A stretch of DNA of 64,000 bases from Wolfiporia cocos (taxonomy: Eukaryota; Basidiomycota; Agaricomycetes; Polyporales; Phaeolaceae), in assembly GCA_029448655.1 (NCBI GenBank), contig JACCLO010000006.1:2170001-2234000 (forward strand). Reading direction: 5' to 3'. The first letter of the stretch is position 1; each line of letters begins with the position of its first letter. The translations under genes and the position numbers were made by a program. The notes below the pieces were generated by a model. That model saw only the letters and a program-made list of their open reading frames with translations, was not told where the DNA came from and made no database searches. Positions 1-9,607 of this stretch are shown in pieces.

Positions 1-585
1 ACGGCGTCTCCTTCACAGCTTAACGGCCAGGGTAACAAGTCGTCAGTTTCGCACCGTACTCTGTTAGTTAACATTCAGATTTCTGGGGCCATGATGTAAT
101 CCGATAATGTGCAACATGCAGTAAGCTGCGTTCGGAGTAGGCGCTCGTGCAGCCGGAAGCAGACATCTGAGGTATATCATTTGGACGTCACTTCGCGTAG
201 ACTGCTTGAGGCATTTCGGTTTTCAACAGGGCTGAGGTCTAGTGCAGGTATGCCTAAGACACATCTCGTGAGACGGTCAGTAGCGACTTAATGCCTAGCT
301 GGGATCGAACCATCAAGCTGATATAAGCGCTAAGAGAGCCACAGCGCCAGAGTACTAGTGGCGATCACATAATGCTATAAGTGCTCGCACTTTCTTTCGA
401 CGCCAGGCTGGGCACCTATCTGCAAGGCTAAATTTGACTTGGCTTCAACGTCAGGCTGAGCATTGATCTGCAATGGGACGGCAGTAGTCTCGTCCCCAGC
501 CCTTGCACGTGGCTGCTGCCGCTCGGGAGAACCCGAGCGGAGTGCGAAAAACATATTGCAAGCAGCACTGTACATTGCAAGCAGC
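1..585. other. no recognisable gene
   Basis: I see no conserved protein motif, RNA gene or complete repeat here. Short open frames exist on both strands but do not resemble any family. The right part adjoins the transposon-rich block and may be degraded repeat. Confidence 0.5.
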
Positions 586-639
586 GGTCTGGTGGGTTTC
601 GGCAGGGCGGGTGTAGGTGACCCCGTCTCGTGACCGCGA
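586..639 (+). repeat. right end of MITE family A (solo end)
   Basis: The segment with GGTCTGGTGGGTTTCGG followed by a GGGCGGGTGTAGGTGACCCC core matches, in inverted orientation, the left end of the MITE at 1153-1336 and its own right end. No matching left end is visible upstream, so this is a truncated copy. Confidence 0.65.
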
Positions 640-1152
640 CGCTGGCGCGTACAGCGCGACGCGGTGCGCGTATGCATCCTCACAATTGTACTTACGTGCT
701 ACCTGCATCGGGCTTGGTCTTTTTGATACACTGTCATAATGCCCTCTAAGTAAACTCACGGGAGTCTGTTCAATCGCGACGTTAGCGAATTCACGGATAT
801 GCTCAATGCGGCGCGCATTGTGGCTGAAAAGATCGTCAATAGCGTCTGCAAATACATGCCGCTTCATCACTGAGAAATATCGAAAAGTATTGGGCCTGAC
901 AGAGTGCTTAATGACCCGCAGCTTGATGCCGCCGAGGGACTGGTCCTGCACTTAGACTCACAGGAGCGGGCAAAACTATGCCATTTGTACTGGCTGATGA
1001 GACGGAGAACACAGTCGTCGACGTCATCGTCAAGCTCAGACATTATGTTTTGGAGTTATAAGACGGTACAGTACGTTACAGACGTAGCCAGCGAGGCTTC
1101 GCGTTTGTGAGCTCATTGAGTGCGACTGCATCGCGCGCTGTAGGTGTTGGTA
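640..1152 (+). pseudogene. RecQ-type helicase relic, copy 1
   Basis: This stretch recurs at 2365-2838 with high similarity, so the two are copies of one repeat. By comparison with copy 2 it carries the part of a RecQ-type helicase around the Walker A loop (QLDA followed by an AGKT-like loop). In copy 1 a small insertion just before the loop destroys the frame. No start codon or later helicase motifs are present. It is a non-functional fragment carried in a tandem repeat unit with MITE A. A better preserved but also broken relative lies at 4733-5515. Confidence 0.6.
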
Positions 1153-1336
1153 TCGCGGTCACGAGATGGGGTCACCTACACCCGCCCTACCGAAACCCAC
1201 CAGACCTTATACCAGTGGCGCCTGCAATATGTTTTTCGCACTCCGCCCGGACATGTCCGGGCTGCAGGCGCCACAGGTATAAGGTCTGGAACCGAGACTA
1301 AGGGCGGGTGTAGGTGACCCCGTCTCGGGACTGCGA
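1153..1336. mobile_element. MITE family A, complete copy with internal hairpin
   Basis: The ends are inverted copies of each other over about 36 bp, beginning TCGCGGTCACGAGA and containing GGGGTCACCTACACCCGCCC. The centre holds an 86-bp near-palindrome (1202-1287) with arms AGACCTTATACC and GGTATAAGGTCT. The same 86-bp hairpin recurs at 8058-8143. There is no coding capacity. Partial or interrupted copies lie at 586-639, 2839-3758 and 7971-8160. Confidence 0.75.
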
Positions 1337-1361
1337 CGCTGGTGCGTACAGCGTGATGCGG

Positions 1362-2356
1362 ACTTGAGGTTAATTACCCAGCGGGTTTGCGTAGATAAGC
1401 ACCAAGTATCACGTGAATATCGACGTGTCGGGTGAGCGCCTCTGAGCGCCCTATTGACAAACGTTGAACGTTTTGAACGGCCCATCCCTATGATAATGAA
1501 ACAACTGCGCCGCAGATATATCATAGGATTAAAGCATATATTGTAGCACTGTACGTACACTGGGCGAATGCCTTGCTTGTCCACTTAGTAATTGGCACGA
1601 AGTGCATGCTATACATTCTGACTTTTATAGAAGAGTCGTCAAAGCTCAACTGACACAAGCAACACTTCAAGCAACTACTCAGGGGAATATTACTCGCGTG
1701 AAAGCGTATTCCTGATCTGAGGCTACTCAAGGCATATAAGGCCAAGACGAGTCTGGGGTGCTACCCTGCTCGTCGGCCAGTATATATGCTATTCTACTAT
1801 TTGTACATTGTTTGGCTGCTGTACAGTTATTACGTAAGCTGAGAGTCCGATATTATGGTAAACCCTATAATGGGTGTAAGTACACGGCACAGAGTGTCCG
1901 GGGGTCTGACAACACGTGATAGGGTGTTTGGGGTCCTGCACGTGACTGCTTTAGGCGCGCGCTTAGATAAGATAAGGGTTCAGGCTCTAGTCACTAGCTA
2001 GGCGAAAGAAATCGGCTTGTGACATCAACGAGAAATTGCGCGTGCGACGCCCTAACTATATGCTACTGTGCATCATCTACCAGTTGGGCCTGACCTATGC
2101 ACGGCTACTTGACAGCTGCATCTAAATATGGAGCAAAGCCGGTCTGTGCACCATAATCAGTCATTAAATATTCATCCCGTGTCAGCTACAGTACGGCAGA
2201 GCTCATACTACGTGGCACCCTACACGACGAAGTTGTGTCCTCATCACACAACTTAGTGGTGGGTGAGCCGACTCAGAGGCGCTCACCCGACGCGTCGATA
2301 TTCACGTGATACTTGGTGCTTATCTACGCAAACCCGCTGGGTAATTAACCTCAAGT
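1362..2356. mobile_element. non-autonomous DNA transposon, 85-bp TIRs, 8-bp TSD
   Basis: Terminal inverted repeats at 1362-1446 and 2272-2356 match over 85 bp with one mismatch, starting ACTTGAGGTTAATTACCCAG. The element is flanked by 8-bp direct repeats, TGATGCGG at 1354-1361 and TGATGTGG at 2357-2364. The sequence across the insertion point corresponds to the uninterrupted stretch near 650, which serves as an empty-site comparison. No transposase is encoded in the 995 bp. An 8-bp duplication fits the hAT superfamily, but the TIRs are long for hAT, so the superfamily assignment is tentative. Confidence 0.85.
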
Positions 2357-2364
2357 TGATGTGG

Positions 2365-2838
2365 TGTGCGTATGCATCCTCACAACTGTACTTACGTGCT
2401 ACCTGTATCGGGTCTGGTCTTTTTGATAGACTGTCATAATGTCATCTAAGTAAACTCACAGGAGTCTGTTCAATCGTGACGTTAGCGAATTCACGGATAT
2501 GCTCAATGCGGTGCGCATTGTGGCTGAAAAAAACCGTCAATACGCGTCTGCAAATACATGCCGCTTAATCACTGAGAAAGTATTGGGCCTGACAGAGTGC
2601 TTATGAGCGGCAGCTTGATGCCACCAAGGCACTGGTCCTGCACTTAGGAGCGGGCAAAACTATGGTCTGGTTTGTACTGGCTGATGAGACGGAGAACACA
2701 GTCGTTGACATCATCATCAAGCTCAGACATTATATTTGGAGTTATAAGATGGTAGAGTACGTTACAGATGTGGCCAGCTAGGTTTCGCGTTTGTGAGCTC
2801 ATTGAGTGCGACTGCATTGCACACTGTAGGCATTGGTA
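2365..2838 (+). pseudogene. RecQ-type helicase relic, copy 2
   Basis: The second copy of the 640-1152 repeat. The frame near 2615-2735 reads QLDATKALVLHLGAGKTM and continues into ADETENTVVDI. This fits the region around the Walker A loop (GAGKT) of a fungal RecQ-type helicase, with part of the Q-motif side deleted. No DEAH box or downstream motif follows, because MITE A begins immediately after. It is a fragment, not a gene. Confidence 0.6.
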
Positions 2839-2853
2839 TCGCGGTCACGAGAT

Positions 2854-3743
2854 TCCTAGTGGACAACCAGGCTGCCCTCCGAGCAGCCCCAGACACCACA
2901 GACCACCCCGGACAGACCCTGTCGATCCTCTTCAGGAAACACCTCGACACTGCCCTACGATCGCACCCTGGGCTCTCCGTCCACCTTCAGTGGTGCCCCA
3001 GCCACAGTGGTATCCCGGGAAACGAACGTGCGGACACCCTGGCCAAGCAGGCGGTGTCGCGCCAGTCCATTGTCCCACCGTCGCTCTCCTGGCTCTGGGA
3101 ACACAACTGCGCAAGAGCACTGCGGCGCTGGAAAATGGAATGGGCTGGCCGTCCCCACACCAACGCAGCGGGCGTCGCCCTCGCCGATCCCCCGTCACTC
3201 CACCTCTCGTGTTTCCACCAGACCTACACAGGGCCCCATCATGTACACTCCCGCATTGTCCAGCTTTGCCTTGGCCATGGCCATTTTGGCGACTACTATC
3301 GCCGCTTCATCCCATCTGAGTCCTCGCGCTGCCCGTGTGATGGGGTCACACTGCAAATGCGAGACCACGTCCTTGTCGACTGCCCCCGACACGCTGATGC
3401 ATGCCACCACCTGTGCGCCGCATCCCGATCGCTGAATGTTTGCACCCTCTTGTCTACGCCGAAGGGCCTCAGCGCCGTTGCGCTGTTCCTCAAGTCCACC
3501 ACGGCGTTTGCAAAATCTGCACCCCCCTACCGCTGTTGTCAACCCAGGGTGAGTCCTACACGTAGCACTACCCAAGCTCCTAGATACCTTCCCTTTCGCA
3601 CTACCCTACACATGGTCTGCCGCACATCTACTCCCTCTCTGTCCCACACATAAGCCTCATTTTTCCGTACATGAACACCACATTTAGTCGTAGTTACTTG
3701 ACGCGGGATACAAATGTATACAAAAAAACAAAAACAAAAAAAA
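2854..3743 (+). mobile_element. 5'-truncated LINE retrotransposon with RNase H end
   Basis: The open frame from about 2854 to 3650 encodes the C-terminal part of a LINE polyprotein. The RNase H signatures VDNQAALRAAP and HSGIPGNERADTLAK are present, carrying catalytic-type D, H and D residues. Further down there is a Cys/His-rich tail (CPCDG...DCPRH). The 3' end is A-rich (3721-3743). The whole fragment is flanked by 15-bp direct repeats, TCGCGGTCACGAGAT at 2839-2853 and TCGCAGTCACGAGAT at 3744-3758, which lie in the end of a MITE A copy. The reverse transcriptase and endonuclease are absent, as in target-primed insertion that stopped early. Not autonomous. Confidence 0.9.
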
Positions 3744-3915
3744 TCGCAGTCACGAGATGGGGTCACCTACACCCACCCTACCGAAACCCACCAGACCTTT
3801 AGTCTCGTGACCAGACGGTAAACACCGGTGGAGTTTTAATATCTGAGGGCTCGCGCGGTGTATAACGTCTGGGAGATTTTGTATAGGTGGGTGTAGATGA
3901 CCCCCCACATGATCA
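3744..3915. repeat. MITE A end joined to second repeat (family B)
   Basis: This begins with the MITE A end (duplicated by the LINE insertion). It continues into a segment around 3795-3905 that is present, inverted, on both sides of the 5782-7969 element (5745-5781 and 7970-8045). It contains the uninterrupted TA at 3884-3885 that corresponds to the insertion point of that element. Confidence 0.7.
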
Positions 3916-4026
3916 TGAATTGTCACGCTCGCGTCGCGACGCATCTAGAGATTAATGCGCTGCAATTAGCATGGATGTGAATCGTTACTTACTGCTGCTT
4001 TAATTACTGTATGCTCTGTAAATGCT

Positions 4027-4690
4027 ATGGATAGATACTACAATAGTAGCTCGGACTCTGAAACCGACATTAGTGAAGATGAAACGGCCTACGTTGATGA
4101 CGACTGTGGGGACTCCTTGGGCAGCAGTTCACACTGGCAGGAGCGTGCTCGGCGACTATGGGCAACGCTAGAGGATGAAGGCAGCGAAGAGATTACTGGA
4201 CGTGTCCTAGCTATTCTGGACTTTATGGAACAGCATGATATGGACTTGGTAACCTTTCTGTGGGTGATCAGCTGGAATCCTGATATTCCTCATCTAAGGA
4301 CTAACACGAAGGCCCGCTATGCTCGCACGGCTCTCATGATGAGTGACGAAATCTCGCTGATTCTTCGGTGATGGTATTGCCCACCACGCTCATATGACGC
4401 TGGTATCCAAACAAAAGCTGCCTGGAAGGCATTTCAAGATATTGCATTCGAAATTGTTAGCAACACGGTCGATCAAGAATCAAGGCACTTCGTCCAATAA
4501 TGCGTTCGCCACAGTCTGAGCTATCTGAGGAGTCTCTGCTTGAGTTTAGCTATTCAGAGATGATTCAGGAAGCAGCACCGAATGCCTGGTTGCTCCTTCA
4601 TAGTGCCGCATGTACCCCAAAGTAAGAAAAGCGTAACAAGCGCAAGGATCCCAATGCGGTATGATTTCAATAATGTCTATGATATATCCT
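4027..4690 (+). pseudogene. DUF6589-like protein, N-terminal pseudogene
   Basis: An ATG at 4027 opens an acidic N-terminus, then FLWVISWNPDIP, then KARYARTALMMSDE, and the frame stops at 4369-4371. Past the stop, the same protein continues as WYCPPRSYDAGIQTKAAW and, in a shifted frame, APNAWLLLHSAACTPK. This order (LFLxxxSW, RTxLMxSDE, PPR..GIxTKAA, APxxWxLLxxAAxTPK) is what I know from the large repetitive DUF6589 proteins of Agaricomycetes. The internal stop, a frame change and the missing C-terminal bulk make it a pseudogene. The function of the family is unknown; it is commonly found in repeats. Confidence 0.6.
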
Positions 4691-4732
4691 GATGTACTAT
4701 GCTTGAGAAATAGTGCATCCTAATGATATTCT

Positions 4733-5515
4733 CTATGCTCTGCTATTCGCGTTCGCACAACCTCTGTCGGATGGCAAAATGGATAGTGGTACAAAGGAGC
4801 GCAGCTTAGCAAGCTCGTCATACTTCTTGTGGAAATCAGGGCCCCACTCCGAGATACAGTGGGCCTCATCTATCACGAATGCCATGATGTTCTGTGAAAA
4901 GGTAGCATCATGAACAAGGGAAGAGAATTTTTCATGCTCTAAGCACATCTCAGGTGAGGTAAGAATGAGTTAATGCTTCAATTGCTTGATGTCCTGATAA
5001 TAGGTTAACCCATAGAGTTACCAACTTCTCTGATTAAGCTCACCTTGTGGAGCTGATTGGAGTATGTCTCTGAGTTAACAGGAGTTGCTGTTAGACCCAT
5101 ACACCGAAACCACCTTGCCTTAATCACAGAGAATGTGATTATCCAGGAAGTACGCATCAAGAAACATGCCACTCACCTGGTCGTCTTCGAGCTGATCCAA
5201 TGGAGAGATAATAATAATAATTTTTTCTCTGTTCTCCTCGAGCAGAAAGGGCATCGAGAAGGGCATCGTCTTTCCAGCGCCTGTGCCTGCGATCACAATA
5301 GTATCGAGCCCGAGGAGCAGTGCTTCCGTGACATCGAGTTGCCAGTCATACGGAGAGGAGTTGTCTCTGAAAATAGTTTTGAACACGTCCGTGAGTCTTT
5401 CTTGCATTTCTTGAGATGAGTAATTGCGCGTTACAGCTGCTGCTGCACGTGCGCTATCAAGGAGCTCCTGAAATGCGACTTTCGTTGTTGCCGAGTAGAC
5501 TTAGATACGTGTGTC
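4733..5515 (-). pseudogene. RecQ-type DNA helicase, broken copy
   Basis: Read on the minus strand, the N-terminal part (5515 down to 5120) has WQLDVTEALLLGLD (Q-motif), then TGAGKTMPF (Walker A), then IIIISPLDQLEDDQ (motif Ia). A second part (4948 down to 4733) has ILTSPEMCLEHEKF and the DEAH motif DEAHCISEWGPDFHKKY, followed by LRSFVPLSI. Between them lies a plausible intron, but also a frame change after motif Ia and an in-frame stop just before ILTSPEM. Motifs III-VI are missing. RecQ-type helicases are highly repeated in Agaricomycetes; this one cannot make a working enzyme. Confidence 0.75.
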
Positions 5516-5781
5516 TGGGTAGCATTTGTCACCTCAATGACAGCAGGCCGTGTTGTTGAAGGGCTTGTTTTAGAGCAGCTAGGTATCATGTTGTACATAG
5601 GCTCACGGATAGAGAAGATACTATATTAAATGATGAGCAGGCCACTACTAGGCGCATACGCGTACACACCTCTACAATCGGTAGTGCAGCTACCAACACG
5701 ATCGGTAACACTACGGTAACGCATGGGTAACAGCCAGGTAACGCCAAAAGCATCACGTGGGGGGTCATCTACACCCACCTA

Positions 5782-7969
5782 CTAAGGATGGACACAGGTT
5801 GCAAAACTTTCAGAAAGTTGTGGATAGTAAATTCAGCACGTGACACAACTATACCTAGTTGTTGTCGTCCAAGCAAGAGGGGGCCTGGGGCGTGAGCTAG
5901 AGGCCAAGATGATATGAGATGGCATAGCGAGTATCGGCCAAAGGGTGCTCTCAGGTCCCTTGAGATGGCAGTGCCAGGCACTCAGTCAAGCAAGGAGATA
6001 GTGTATAGAGGGACACGCCCCAGAGTGACATTAACGAGTCTGAGGCTGTAAGGCCTCAGACGTAGGTACTTATACATGCGGATGTCTACGCTAATGATAT
6101 CGCGGCTTGCCCTAAAGGCAGGGGCCATGCGCAGTACATGTGATTGCTGCTTATGTAATGATATGATGTGCCTACATGTGATCAGTCTAGACGAGGGGGG
6201 GGCAACGTGCAACCACTATACTACTGCAACTAGGTCATGTGATATAAAGGACTTCAGTACGCAAGTTCGAGCCCTAGGGGGGCCGTACCTATATGTCACA
6301 GAGAAATCTGTGACAGCACGCCACTGTTCGCCACCGGATCTTTTCAGATGGATAGCCAGGTATCCTGTCTATGGGACAAAAATATAATGTTAACAGATGC
6401 GTATGTTGAACGAGTGAGCGAGACGTTCCAAGTGGAGAGTGTCAAATGGACAGAGGTTGCAAAATTATGTCACAGATCATCACGCACTGCCACACATGCC
6501 GAGATCGCGGCAGTCAGCCGGCTTGACCAGCACGCAGGTCTTACCGTGATTCAGACTGAAGGACTTATGATCAGACCTCCGTCAGGATACTGAGAACCAA
6601 AACAGATATATATTCAAACTAATGGCATGCAAATGCTGTTTATAAGTCACTGCCAATGTTCGATGGCAAATAGAAGGGATAAGTGGAGTGATAGTAAGTG
6701 TCACCACCGCTATTTCTGCGAATTCGACTGCTGAGAACTTTGGCCTTAGGCATTGCTGATGCTGGTTCTTGTGGGAGAAGACAGCGCATCCAGCTCACGG
6801 CAGCAAGGTGGCCAACATGCCGAAGTGGCCGAAATGGAGTTTGAATGTGTGAGATTGCGTGACTTCCTTTCTGAGTAATGAACCAGCGCTTTGTTGCATT
6901 TGAACATTGTTCCGTAATTCTACACATAGTCTGTACCACAATGAGGACCGGGGATTGATTATAAGAGTGGTATTATGTTACGGTTATTTTGAATTTTTGA
7001 ATGCTGGCAGTACTCACCATTGGGCCAATACGATACAGGGACTTGTCGTACAATCGACCCCCTGGCTACTCGTGACTTTACCGGGTGTACCCCCGGTTGT
7101 ACTAGCGTACAGGGCGTGTTTCACCTTTGGCAGATCCAACTCTGCCACTGTTTCGTGTTTATCATTTATTAGCTGATAGATGGTGTTCAACCACCATCAT
7201 TCCTATCTATCGTCTCAGATACATCAATCCATACTCATCAAACGTTTGGTACTATAGCGTAGATAGTATCGGTGACATCTGGGATGAACTTGACCCCTAA
7301 TACCTAACGTAGTATATAAACTCATGTACTTACTGTCGAGGCTTCTCAGCTTGACCTTGTTGTACAAACAAGAAGTCTTATACTCGTTCTCAAACGTAGG
7401 AAACTACGCTCAGTATTTCTCACTCGAGCAACTGAACGACTAAGTCCTTGAAGTGCACACTGACTTCTCGGACTTAGGCGAGTCTCATATTCTAAACAGA
7501 CTCGCACTCACATAGATTATATCCTCTAACGCGTATTGGATATTACACGATCTCTTAGAAGATTCACCTAGGACTTGAAGGCATCTAACGAGTATTTGCC
7601 TTGCATACAGCTACAAGCCTACGTGCAGAAGAACGATCTATATTCGCAACTCGAATATACGAATGGGTATTCGACCCGTAACATATTAGGTATATTACAT
7701 TGCTCCAAGAAGAGTGAGACGTTTCAATCACTGGATCGGACTAGATCTGGAAATCAATGCATGAATTTCACAATCTTGGAGGCATTTGCGACACTAATGA
7801 TTTTCTACAGTGTCCGTCACTTGGAAATAGCACAGAATTTTGGAATCAAATTCAAGATCAGAAGCATGGGTATTGTTGTGATTATTTCAGGGGGCCAGCC
7901 CTTACTACCTCTCGCTATGTGAGCCAGTTTGCAACCTGTGTCCGCTTTGCAACCTGTGTCCATCCTTAG
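5782..7969. mobile_element. 2.2-kb non-autonomous TIR element inserted at TA
   Basis: Perfect 24-bp terminal inverted repeats begin CTAAGGATGGACACAGG at 5782 and end at 7969. A TA dinucleotide flanks both ends (5780-5781 and 7970-7971). The related repeat at 3795-3905 shows the unoccupied site with a single TA, so the boundaries are set by comparison. A second copy of the subterminal TTGCAACCTGTGTCC lies at 7929-7943, just inside the right end. No transposase motif is visible and the right half is AT-rich. TA duplication fits Tc1/mariner-like or a related superfamily. Confidence 0.8.
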
Positions 7970-8160
7970 TATACGAAATCTACCAGACGTTATACACCGC
8001 GCAAGCCCTCAGATATTAAAACTCCGCCAGTGTTTACCGTCTGGTCATGAGACTACCAGACCTTATACCAGTGGTGCCTGCAATATGTTTTTCGCACTCC
8101 GCCCGGACATGTCCGGGCTGCAGGCGCCACAGGTATAAGGTCTGGAACCGAGACTAGGAC
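7970..8160. repeat. repeat family B remainder and MITE A hairpin
   Basis: This is the right remainder of the repeat interrupted by the 5782-7969 element, inverted relative to 3797-3883. It is followed by the 86-bp hairpin at 8058-8143, which is nearly identical to 1202-1287. A short match to the MITE A interior (GGAACCGAGACTA) follows. Confidence 0.7.
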
Positions 8161-9171
8161 GGCAGCCTGGCTTCAGTTTACAGACATAGATGTGTCGTAA
8201 CCTGCCAGTGGCATGTGCCACAACACAGCACGCACTGTAACAGCGCGTTTCGGATTCACTCTATCTGAGGTTCAGTCTCTATTGCGTTCTACCACATCCC
8301 GAGCACGACGTACTAAGCTGATGGGTTGTAGAAGCCTTGGCAATTCGGAATTAGGGCCCCCCGTGCAGCGTCCGATTGAGTGGGTGCTGCTAGAAAGAAT
8401 ACTGCACGCGCGCATCCTTCTGTCTTTGCACGTGATCAGATCGAGGTAAATAGGTGTGATCAGCCAATGGTGTTTGAGTCTTTGCGCGCTGATGATCTCA
8501 TATTGGGCCAATGATGACATGAACTTGCAGCCACTAGACTCTTATGGTAACTTCCTTACCCAATCGAGCTACTTCATCATTTCCATATCACTACTTTGAA
8601 TTTTTCGGTCGGCACTTCAATATGTCTCTCCTGTAGCCTATAATTACGATGGTTGTGATCCCGCTTTTTCAAGTCTAGCCTGACTCTATGTCTATCCATA
8701 CCTAGCGTCAACGAAACCTCAGGCTGAAGGCTGTGACCGTGCACCTCGAGGATCTCACAAATCTACTGCAGCCAGGGCTGGTGGTAGGCATTCGTCATGC
8801 CACTCTGTCCTCAGAGCCAGAACCCGTTCCCCACTGCAGAGACACCGATGAGCGGAGGTGTTCGACGATGTCATCTATGAGGGGAACCTCATGCCTTTCG
8901 AAGTCGTTTGCCTCGCCTCTGTCGTTGAGCAAATCGCAACTTCGCCCTCGATCATCACATCACACTGACGTGATGCACGGAAACGCGCAAAGGAGCGGGG
9001 TGTGACGGACCTGCTTGATCCAACCCTTTCGGCTTCAACACGGATCGCAAAGTCAATGACATGCAAAATATATGGTCCATTTACAGTTGCAGCACTGACT
9101 ACACTTTGAACAAATCATCTACGTAGATGTAGATGTTCGCCTTCTGATGTAGTGGAGGTTGGCAAAATGTT
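8161..9171. other. intergenic, possible gene relic
   Basis: There is no confident gene. Around 8858-9060 (+) one frame reads FDDVIYEGNLMPFEVVCLAS, then a stop, then RDARKRAKERGVTDLL. This looks like decayed coding sequence but I do not recognise the family. The rest shows nothing identifiable. Confidence 0.3.
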
Positions 9172-9259
9172 AGGCCTTGCCAGGACTCGAACCTGGGTTT
9201 TGAGAAGGTGCCAGAAGTTCGGTCAGAATCTCAAGTGATAACCACTACACTACAAAGCC
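9172..9259 (-). tRNA. tRNA-Gln(CUG) with 16-nt intron
   Basis: On the minus strand a cloverleaf folds with acceptor GGCTTTG/CAAGGCC (one G-U pair), D arm TAGTGTAGTGGTTATCAC, anticodon stem TGAGA/TCTCA and T arm CCAGG-TTCGAGT-CCTGG. The anticodon loop reads TT-CTG-A, then a 16-nt intron in the usual position one base after the anticodon. The D arm and the U discriminator match fungal tRNA-Gln. A TTTT tract just downstream (9164-9167 on the plus strand) fits a Pol III terminator. Confidence 0.9.
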
Positions 9260-9607
9260 ATTGTGCAGTACCATAGATATAATATATATAGCTTGATTTC
9301 TTTCCTCCGCGGCGACGTTTCAGCACAACAGCCCACAGCCAACTTGTCGAGACGAAATGATGGGCGTTGGCGGGTCGGGAGATCGTGCTCTGCAACCTGC
9401 TTCTCGTGCTGCAACCTGTTCTGATCTGCAGGTCTCCTCTTGTCGTTCGCCTGTAATTGCCGTCGGCGAGCTGCTTCTCAAATTTCGGCGTCATACGCTG
9501 CTTGTTCCGCCGGCGGGTCGTCAGACGGCTTTGGCTTCTCTTGTTCTTCGGGGCAATAAATTGTCTCATTTCCTCCACTCTCTCGTTCATACTCTCGTTA
9601 ACATCTA

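Noticed and set aside
5782..7969. A transposase gene inside the TA-flanked element
   Set aside because: No frame exceeds about 115 codons and none shows a DDE/D signature or helix-turn-helix.
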